28,051 nt of DNA from Rhizaria sp. SCN 62-66 (taxonomy: Eukaryota > Rhizaria, unplaced). Position numbers and translations under genes: made by a program. Shown here piece by piece: positions 1 to 8,236 of this stretch (positions are counted from its first letter, which is position 1; every line of letters begins with the position of its first letter). The notes under the pieces are model-generated. The model searched no databases, was not told where the DNA came from, and saw only the letters and a list, made by a program, of their open reading frames with translations. The stretch is taken from the NCBI GenBank assembly GCA_001724265.1, contig MEDY01000392.1, positions 1-28,051 on the forward strand. Reading direction: 5' to 3'.

Positions 1-820
1 CAGCGACGCATACACGGGCGAGAAGTGGGGCTCGTTGACGGCCTTCTCGAACACAGCCTTGACGATCTGCTTCAGCAGCTCCTCGTTTGTGATGTGCATG
101 TTGAGGATCTGATCAGTAAGCTTCTCTGAATTCTTGTCCGTAAGCTTGTTGAGCACCTGCATCACCTCGCACAGCACCTTCTCGTCGCCCTCGACGTCGC
201 GCTTGACCACGTAGGCCGTGTTGGACTTGACCAAGGGCAAGTACTCCTTGAGGTCGAAGTGGCGCCCGCGGCTGCCGCCGCCAAGGCACGACATACGGTT
301 CTCGAAGGTCTCCGCAGATGGTGCAGCGGCAGCTGAGATTGTTGAGTCTGGCCCGTCAACAATGTTGGACTTCTGAGCCAGTTCAGCCACCTCTGCAGGC
401 GCGGTCTCCGTTTTCATCACGTTAGACGTGGGGTCAGTGGTCTGATCAACGTCGGGACGCTCTGACAGCTCAGCAGCCTTGGTCGCTTCTGCCACTGTCG
501 AGGAGGACGTTGAATCATGACAAGCAGTCTCGGCCTGTTGTTTACCAAGGTGGAACGGAGAAAATGCGTGTTAGGATTTGTTTATATTTTTGACATGTCG
601 ATGTGGAACGCGTTCTATCTGTACAAAATGGAACCTGAGTAGCCTAATATGTGTCTTGGAAATCGTGTCCAGGAAATTGTTTGATGGGCAGGTGATTATA
701 GTTCAGGTATTCGTACCATCTTGCAGCTCTCGCCAGTAGTTACCGGCGAATCATCATACAACGTAACAGGAGAGCGACCGCAGAGCACCTCAGCGATCTC
801 TTCTGACATAGGATGATTCA
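1..820 (-). CDS. eIF4G-type translation initiation scaffold, start of MIF4G domain (partial, runs off left edge)
   Basis: eIF4G bridges the cap-binding protein eIF4E, the helicase eIF4A and the 40S subunit in the cytoplasm; its MIF4G HEAT-repeat domain binds eIF4A. On the minus strand one exon (534 down to 1) is open and ends at the window edge inside the first MIF4G helices. LNKLTDKNSEKLTDQIL followed by VFEKAVNEPHFSPVYASL matches the family pattern LNKLTxEKFxxLxxQ...VFEKAxxEPxFxxxYAxL. Before it lies a Ser/Thr/Glu-rich linker. An upstream exon (820-717, translating from NHPMSEEIAEVLC) joins in phase 0 through a 182-nt intron (716-535) with donor GTACGA and acceptor CAACAG. A further donor GTAAGT at 1229-1224 has a compatible phase for an exon before 820. 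The true start is unknown: ATG at 809-807 would serve if no earlier exon exists. I see no eIF4E-binding YxxxxL motif in the visible part. eIFiso4G or another MIF4G protein is the alternative. Confidence 0.75.
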
Positions 821-1229
821 CTTTGTTGCAGGGCGAGTTTGGTCACGACAGGGTAGGGGAGCAGGAACGAAGGTTGTGAGTTATATTCGTTGTTGTGAAA
901 AGAGAAGTTTAAGAGGATATATAATACTGCATATCAAATAAGAGTCCTTTATCAAACCTACTAAACACGGAGTACAATAGCGTGGTTGTGAAGTTTTCAA
1001 TGTCTCCATTGATCGGACACTTGCCGAATCCGCAAAAATATCCGTACCTGTGGCTAAAATATCCGCAAAAAATTGTGGTGGAAATTGATTTTGTGATACA
1101 ATTGATACATATATTCTTATATTTATTGATGAAATCTGTGAAACTAAATGAACATGTGAACTATATATTTGATTATTACATGTAATTCTCGGCCTTAAAC
1201 TCGATTACCATGTGGTAGTCTTTACTTAC

Positions 1230-1590
1230 TGTTTTCTGCCTGCTCAGCCTTGCCTACACAGGTGGGAGAGGCACTGTTGGGTGCGACGGAGCAACTGCAG
1301 AAACATGTTGTGCAGCAGGTAGTGAGTGGGCGCTAGAGTGGCTCATGAGCTCGTTTACGCGCGAGATGGCTGCCACGTTGTCCTCTGGGGAGCGCATACG
1401 GCCCTCAGTAACAGACAGCACGTCCAGCAAGAGCAGATTACTCAAGCCTCTCTTTGTTGTGAGATCAATGAATGAGAGGGAGGAGAGACGCGAGCTCAAC
1501 TCACGCCACTGGGGCGTACCACAGGGGCGTTTGTCGAGAAAAAGTGACGCGTTATTACAGGGAGAGGAGCAAACACCAACATCCAAAACA
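1230..1590 (-). other. Possible upstream exon(s) of the eIF4G-type gene, unresolved
   Basis: This stretch is richer in GC than its surroundings and is open on both strands: about 110 codons on minus (1586-1254) and 95 on plus (1345-1632). On minus, the reading frame before the GTAAGT donor (1229-1224) gives SPTCVGKAEQAEN. Its last base A joins the TG at 820-819 to make ATG without breaking the frame. A candidate acceptor is the CTGCAG ending at 1295. A different minus frame over 1580-1340 reads QWRELSSRLSSLSFIDLTT, and a GTACGC donor lies near 1518-1513. I cannot join these into one frame, so exon borders and even strand remain open. No domain is recognisable. Confidence 0.3.
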
Positions 1591-2165
1591 ATGACGAGTG
1601 CGTTGTATTACGTACTGGCCATGTGTTACTAACAAAAGAAGCAATGTATACCTCAGATAACGATAGAACTCTGATGCATATCTCCTCGCATATAAGTAAT
1701 TTCACACATAGAAAAATATAGCTTTCACGTCGATTTATCTAAGTGACCTTGTTAAGGTCCCAACTTCAAGTCAATTGTCACTTCATATTGTACTAATTGT
1801 ACTAGTCGACGTTCTGAACCGAAAAATGTTATGGCGATTTCTGTTCTGTTTGATTTGTGGCGGCCTGGTTCGAGGTTCGAACAAATAGCGGATTTGTCCA
1901 CGTAATAATCTGTTTGAGAGATTGAGAACATTTCTACATACAAACCTATTACATCTATTTCATATTTCTGTTCTATTACGTGATCACGTTGTTATGTAGC
2001 AGTGTATGTCTTTTTGATGTTTCCACCATGAGTCCACAAGACTCAGCTGACGCACCTGCTGGATAGGCGTTTCAATCCTCTTGCTTTCTTTCGTTTCTCA
2101 CAAAACTTTCTGTCTTGTATAACCCACCTTTTATGACACCTTTCCACAGACTTCTCACGTGGAAG
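1591..2165. promoter_or_regulatory. AT-rich spacer between divergent eIF4G-type and PAT1 genes; probable shared 5' region
   Basis: No open frame of convincing quality is present. The gene to the left points left and PAT1 points right, so both 5' ends should lie here or just left of it. I see no clear TATA box. The right part holds the candidate 5'-UTR intron of PAT1, listed separately. Confidence 0.4.
2004..2149 (+). other. Candidate 5'-UTR intron of PAT1
   Basis: A GTATGT donor at 2004, a branch-like CAGCTGAC near 2045, a pyrimidine-rich run and a TTTCCACAG acceptor ending at 2149 lie 16 nt before the chosen PAT1 start at 2166. The length (146 nt) fits the other introns here. If it is spliced, the ATG at 2133 is removed and 2166 becomes the first usable start. 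Confidence 0.5.
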
Positions 2166-5100
2166 ATGTCGCAACCCGTCGGCAATTTCTCGTCTGAGAA
2201 CCAGACTGCGGGGTCGATCCCCGCGTCCGTCTTTGCCCCCGCCGGCAGCGCCCCCGTCGCGCCCGCGGCGTCCGACAACGGCTGGGGCGGCCCTTCCGTC
2301 TGGGACGCGCCGATCCCTTCGCCGAACTTTCCCACGCCCGTCTCGGCGCTGCCCGCTGGCACGCTGACTTCGATCGGCTTCCAGGACCTCGGTCTGCCCG
2401 CGTTCGGCGGCTTTGGCGACCTCAGCGCGCCTGCTTTCACGGCCTCCGCGCCCGCCGGCGCCGACTCAACCAACGACGCCTTCTTCGCTCTGACTTCCTC
2501 CCTGGGTGATCTCACCCTTGGCGCGCCCCCCGTACCCGGCGCGGAGCCCGAGCTGCACAAGCAGCGGCCCATGGCCACGGCTGCCGAGATCGCCGCCTCG
2601 GCCGCCTCCGCCACCTCCGCCGCCATCGCCGCGTACAACACGCGCGGCGCCGTGGCGGCCGACGACGGAACGGCCCCGCGCGTGCGCCGCATGCCCCCAC
2701 GCTGGTTCATCCCGCTGCCGCGCCACAACTTCGAACTGGTGACGCCCTCTGAGCTCTCGATGGTGATGCGCACTATGATCGCCTACATCGAGAAGTTCGA
2801 CCCTTTCTCCAACGACTACTACCGCCAGGTTATCCTTACGCGTCTCGGCCGCCGCACCGAGGGCAACACCGTCGCGCCCCTGCCCGACCGCGAGGACAAG
2901 AAGGACAAGCCCGCCGCCGACGCCGACACCGCCGCCGCCGCGACTGACGCCGCCGCCGCCGCCGACAAGGACGCCGCCGCTGAGACTGCCGCCGCGGAGG
3001 ACGGCGCGGCGCCCGCGACCGCGACGGCGGACAACGTGCAGGACCGCGTTGCGCTCGACGCGGGCGCGCTGCAGTCGCGCATCGACGCCGCCATCACTGC
3101 TGCCGCCAAGCGCGCAGACGCCACCGCCGCCAAGCGTGACGCCGTCGCCGCCGCTGCCGCCGGCGCCGACGCCGCCGCTGCCGGCGCCGCTGACGCCGAC
3201 GCCGAGGCGGACGCGGGCCCGCGCCTGCGCGCGCTGGGCCGGCTCACCCGCACCTCGCTGCGTGGGCCTGCGCGCATGCTCTCGCTGGCTACGCTCGCTG
3301 GCGCCAGCGCCAGCGCGGCTTCCGACGCGGCCGCGGGCGCCGACGCGGCCGCGCTGGCGGATCTGCCCCCGTCGCAGGTGAACCTGTTCCAGGGCCTGAC
3401 GTACCCGTACCTGGTTGAGGAAGGCTTTGCGCGCCTCATCGCGATCGAGGACTTCGACTCTATTCTGTCGTCGATGCCCGCGCTGCCGCCCGCCGAGGTG
3501 GTTGAGGGACCCGAGCAGGAGGCCGCCGCGCGCGCCGCCGGGCGCCGCACGCTGGCCGAGCTGCGCGCCGAGCGCGCGACGCTGCTGGCGAACCGCAGCG
3601 TCGAAGTCGGCGAGCTGCTCAACGCGCTCGACCTGCAGTACCCGCTGCAGGCCGCCGCCGACATGTGCAACCACGTCGCCGCGGCGCACGCGCAGGCGCA
3701 GGCGACGGGCTCGGCCGTGCCTGCTGTTGCGCTCGAGCCGCTCGTGGCGGCGTACCACCAGCTCGCCGCGCAACAGCAGGCGCTGGGTGACGACGACGTG
3801 GTGTCTGTGTCTGACCCCATGACGTGCGCGCTGCTCGACACCGAGGAGGCGACGCGCTTCGGCGTGTACTTCGACTCGGCGCTCGTGTACAACCTCTGTC
3901 TCAGCTCCAAGGGGCAGCTGCTCTTTATGCGCGCGCTCGTGCTCGCAGGCGCGCCCACCTCGTACCGCCTGTTAGGTGTGCTGCTGCACAAGCTGGCGCA
4001 CTTCGCGGCGCACGTGACCACGCACGCGGACAAGATGGCGCAGGTCGTGACGGCCGCGCTCAACTCGGCGCCCGTCTCGGTGTTCCTCCGCTCCTGCGCG
4101 CAGGTCGCCGACACGCTCGTTGCCGCCTACAGCCAGTCGCCAGAAGCGCTGCGCGCGCTGCTGCAGTCGCGCATCACGGTCGCTGTGCTGACCACGCTCC
4201 TCACGCGCGGCTTCTCGCTCAAGCAGCAGCTCACGCAGACCGAGGGCTACCGCGGCCAGTACGCCGCGCACGTGTCTGCGCTGTCCGCGCGGCGCGATGA
4301 GATCCGCGCCCGCGCGACGGCCGCGATCGACCACGCCGAGAAGATCTTCGCCTCGCTCGCTGCGCCCGCCACGGCCCCGACCGAGGTCTTCTTCCCGCCG
4401 CACGCGACGCCCAGCGCGGCCGAGGTTGCCGCCGTGGCGGCGCTCGACGAGCCGTCCCGCGCGCGTGCGCTCGACCGCCTGGCCAAGGCTGCCACGGCGC
4501 AGTCGATGCACCTGTCGCAGGTCATGCAGAGCATCTCGGGCGAGATCGCCGCCGCCGAGCGCGCGGCGCAGGGCGTGGTCGAGACCGCCAACGCGCTCGT
4601 CGCCGTCGTCGCGCAATGGGAGGTTTCGTTCCTCCAGAAGGTCATGACCGTTTTCGCCGCGACCGCCGAGTCCGTCAAGAGCTCTGCCGCCGCCGCCGCC
4701 ACCGACGCTGCTGCGGCTGCTGCCGGTGCGGACGCGACGTCCGCGGCAGTGGCCGCGTTCGGCGAGTGGCTGCAAACGCTTTTCGCGGGCATGCGCCGCG
4801 AGAGCGCGTCTTCGTTCTGGGGCTCGTGGTGGCGCGGCGTGTCGGTCGTGCCCGACGACGCCGCGCTGGCCGCCATCGAGGCCACGGCCGCCGCCGCCGC
4901 GGCTAAGGCCGGCAAGCAGGGCGGTAAGGGCGCCAAGACCCCCGCCAAGAAGACTGCGGCTACCAAGGACAAGGCCGACGGGAAGACCGAGGACAAGGCC
5001 GAGGACAAGGACAAGAAGGACGCCGATGCCGACGACAAGGACTCCGAGGAGTCCGAGGCCGAGGACGCCGCTGACAAGGACGACAAGACCGATGAAAAGG

Positions 5101-6889
5101 ACGATGCCGCCGCCGACAAGGATGCTGCTAAGGACGACAAGGAAGGTGCTGTTGCCAAGGGCCAGCTCGCCGTCGCGGCCTCCTTCGTTGCCCGCTCGCG
5201 CCCCGTCGCGTTCGCGCGCGCGCTGCGCAAGATGATGCAACCCGTCGTCTTCCCGGCGCACACTAAGCCCGCGCCGCTGGCGCCGCCCGCGGCGAGCGCG
5301 CCCGCATCGTCCGCGGCCACCGAGGCGGCCCCGCACGTGGTGGCTTCTCGCTATACCGAGGGCGTCTTCGCCTCGACCGCCGTGGCCGCGGCCTCGCGCC
5401 GCCCCACGGCCGGCCGCCGCTCCCCCACGGGCTTCGCCGCGGTCGAGCACGTGTGGGAGATGCTGACCGCGTTGTTCCTGCACATCTGCGCGACGCCCGA
5501 GCTTACCGCCGCGCACAAGTGGTTCTCGGCGGCCCTCGCGCCGTTGGTGGCCGCCGAGCTCAACGTCTTCATCGAGCGCGCTCTGTCGGCCATTTTCTTC
5601 CCCTCTGTCACGACGCCTTTCCCAGGCTCGGCCGACGAGGCACTGAGCCTGCCGCTGTCGGTGCGGCTGATCGTGATTAAGGTGCTGGGTCAGGAGGCGC
5701 TCGATGCGCTGACAAAGGGCATGGCTGAGGTCTACGCCGACGCCCCCAGCCCCGCGCTGCTGGGCTTCGTCAAGGGCGGCCGCGCCTTCCCCGGCCCCAG
5801 CCACGGCCCCCACGGCCACGGCCACGGCCACGGCCACGGCCACGGGCATGCCCACGGCCACCCTGCCCACGGTCACCCTGCCCACGGTCACGGCCACTTC
5901 CAGCAGCAGCCTGGGTTCCGCCCTCACGGCTCCCAGCAGCAGCAGCAGCAGCAGCGTCCTGGCCAGTTCGCGCCGCACAACGCCGGTGGCTACCGCTACG
6001 CGCCTCACCACGGCAACGGCAACCAGCAGTTCCAGCAGCAGCAGCAGCACTTCCAGCAGCACCTCCGCGGCCCCAGCTACGCCTCCGCCGCCGCCGCCGG
6101 CCCCGGTGGCGCCTCCAGCGGCGTGCGCTCCTACACCACCCAGGGCTCCACTGCCACCGCCACCGCCAAGGACAACAGCAGCAGCAGCGCCACTGGCAAC
6201 GCCGCTGGCCCGCTCTCGTTCGCCGCAATCCTCCGCCGCCACCCGGGCGCCGCGGCCGCTGAGTCCGTCGACAGCGCGGCCGGCGACGCCAAGCCCGCGA
6301 AGCCCGCGAATGCCGGCAAGGCCGACGCCGACGCGGTCGAGTCTGCCGGTGACGCCGACAAGCGCGGACCTCGCGCGGGCCCCCAGGGCCTGCAGCCGTA
6401 CAACAAGCAGAACGTGCAGCAGATGCAGCAGCAGCACCAGGGCCCGCGCGGCGGTTTCCCCTTCCCTCAGGGCCCCCAGGGCGGCAACGGCATGCCCCCG
6501 CACATGATGATGATGCCCCCCGGTCCCGGCCACCCGGGCATGATGATGCCGCCTCCCCACGGTATGATGCCCATGCCCGGCATGCCCATGATGGGCCCCA
6601 ACGGCATGATGATGCCCCCGCCTCCTCAGTATGGCGGGATGATGCCGCCGCCGCACATGATGCCCCCCGGCGCCCACGGCCTCCCCATGATGATGCCTGG
6701 CCACGGCCACCCCGGCGGCATGATGATGCCCCCGCCCCACATGCAGCCGCAGTTCAGCGGTAACGGCCGCCAGATGCCCCCCGGCATGCACCAGCTGCCT
6801 CCGCATATGCGCAACGGCGGCGTCGGCGGCTTCCCTATGCCCCAGCAGCCTCAGCAGCCTCAGCAGCAGCAGCCTCAGCCCCAGCCTCC

Positions 6890-6928
<39 letters not shown>

Positions 6929-7043
6929 CGGCCCCCGCCCCCAGCAGCAGCAGCAGGGCCAGGGCCAGGGCCAGCAGGGCAAGGCCTGGAAGGCCAAGGG
7001 CGACAACAAGGGTGGTAAGCCTGAGTCCGGCGACAAGAAGTAA
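2166..7043 (+). CDS. PAT1: PAT1-family decapping activator with long low-complexity C-terminal tail
   Basis: PAT1 proteins link deadenylated mRNA, the Lsm1-7 ring and Dhh1/DDX6 to Dcp2 decapping in P-bodies. Residues about 195-232 read VTPSELSMVMRTMIAYIEKF then DPFSNDYYRQV, which matches the PAT1 signature TPRDKxxIxxIQ...DPYxxDFYYQV. LGRLTRTSLRGPARML (about residue 360) matches the following LGKxxxSSxRxPR motif. The C-terminal PatC helices appear as LSSKGQLLFMRALVLAG (about 579), ITVAVLTTLLTRGFSLKQ (about 670) and VWEMLTALFLHIC (1096). Between the last two sits an insertion of roughly 400 residues ending in a Lys/Asp/Glu-rich charged tract (about 915-1000). After 1200 come H-G repeats, polyQ and Met/Pro-rich runs. 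At 1625 residues it is about twice the length of yeast or human PAT1, and the disordered tail is C-terminal. The start was chosen at ATG 2166 (A at -3), after a likely spliced acceptor; ATG 2133 is the in-frame alternative. Confidence 0.8.
5800..5905 (+). repeat. 6-bp GGCCAC-type tandem repeat coding His-Gly in PAT1
   Basis: From 5811 the hexamer CACGGC repeats almost perfectly to about 5844, then continues with variants to about 5900. It encodes alternating His-Gly with HGHPAHGHPAHG at its end. This is an in-frame coding microsatellite inside the PAT1 tail and a candidate metal-binding or condensate-forming segment (inference). Confidence 0.9.
6490..6780 (+). repeat. Met/Pro-rich coding repeats (MMMPPP type) in PAT1 tail
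   Basis: Irregular repeats of ATGATGATGCCCCCG type encode runs such as HMMMMPPGPGHPGMMMPPPHG over about 95 residues. Methionine is exceptionally dense here. The repeats are imperfect, so they look older than the CAG tract downstream. Confidence 0.85.
6891..6926 (+). repeat. Pure (CAG)12 tract coding polyglutamine
   Basis: Twelve uninterrupted CAG codons sit near the C-terminus of PAT1, flanked by interrupted CAG/CCT glutamine-proline runs from 6842. Pure repeats of this kind are prone to length variation between strains. Confidence 0.95.
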
Positions 7044-8236
7044 GCAAGTCAGTCAGTTCCTATGCGAGTAAGCGAGATCCTGCGTATTTTTACACTGCGT
7101 CGCTAGTTTTAGTAGTTTGTGTTGTATATTTTTTTTTAAAATGTTATGTGTGTTATGATAGATGCAAGATGAGTGTGGTGGTTTGGTGGCTATTATCTTA
7201 CTTCACTCACAGTCTAAGTTGGTTACGCACGCAATGTAGCGCTCTTGGGTTATAAATAGCCAGTGCTACCGTTGACGTAAGACTTGGCCGTGTTGAAGTA
7301 TGGGGAGACTGCACTAGTGGAGTTCAAAAGGGGGAGGTTTACACTTTAACGCGCACGTCACCGTGTTTTATTTCATAACGAGTTCATTCGATCAACACTG
7401 TATCATCAGCTATTCTTGGCGTTGGTGCATACGTGTACTGTGTTACTCGGATGTTTCTTGCTCGTGAAGTCGAGGCGTGGTATCAGGCGTGCGTAAGGGG
7501 CGCAATTCGCTCGGATATGATGTATTAAAGTTTTGATTACTGTAATACGTACCTTTTGATTTTGTATATGTATGTGTATGTTTTGTTGTTGTCAGTTTTA
7601 GTCGCTGCCGTGTGTCGGATCGCATTCTCTTTTGCAGACGCCGTTCAGCTCAAAAATGAAAAGCAAAGTTTCTAGTACAATTCTAAATCTAAAATCTTAA
7701 ACAACCGGTTTCTAATACATAAGTATTTATGCCACTCGCATGATATCTTGTTTGCCTTCTATGATGCTTTTCACTTGCTCAGTGTGCATCTCGGTTGTGG
7801 CAAGCGAGGGGGGTCATGGCCTTGGAGTCACGGTTTAGATGGTTTATTACTCTCGGTATTTCACAGCATATAAACCGTTCTCTGCGCAACTGTGTGATGA
7901 TATGGAACCAATGCAACAATTTTAATATTATACTTCACCATCATTTGAAAATAACACGATTCTCATGGTATTCCGCTTGCGAAAATCTTTTAACAACCAT
8001 TCTCATCTTCGTCCCTACACCCGCCCTTGATTTCCTTCTACCATGCTTCTGTTATCGCAGCCTTAGCACTGCTACTGGCTTTTATAGGTGTAGCGCAACA
8101 ATTTAGTTTGCAACAATACTGTTCTTGTTCTTAAGTCTGACGTACGCTTGCTCTAGCGCCCCCGGCGCCCTCCTTCGCCGCTCCACCACAGCTTGCCTTG
8201 CGCACGCCCGGCCGCGCAGCCCTTCCCGCTGCTGCC
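7044..8236. other. AT-rich intergenic spacer before the kinesin gene
   Basis: No supported gene is present. It holds the PAT1 3' UTR (a T-run near 7130), a TATAAATA at 7251-7258 that could be a promoter element, and pyrimidine tracts with CAG near 8060 that could be a 5'-UTR splice acceptor. The small open frames here (for example 7795-8106) lack GC-rich codon use and any family resemblance. Confidence 0.6.

Noticed and set aside
982-1185. 67-codon plus-strand frame
   Set aside because: It is AT-rich, lies in the probable eIF4G intron, shows no family resemblance and has poor codon use.
1868-1885. GGTTCGAGGTTCGAAC resembling a tRNA B box
   Set aside because: There is no matching A box, anticodon arm or acceptor stem around it.
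5811-5844. CRISPR-like regular repeats
   Set aside because: This is an in-frame 6-bp coding microsatellite without spacers, in a eukaryotic gene.
3972-6806. A 944-codon open frame antisense to PAT1
   Set aside because: It is made of shadow composition (Arg, Gly, His, Val runs) produced by GC-rich codon bias of the sense gene and has no motif. Similar long antisense frames lie opposite the kinesin and PreP.
7795-8106. 103-codon frame before the kinesin
   Set aside because: It is AT-rich, lacks GC-ending codons and has no motif. It overlaps the likely kinesin 5' region.
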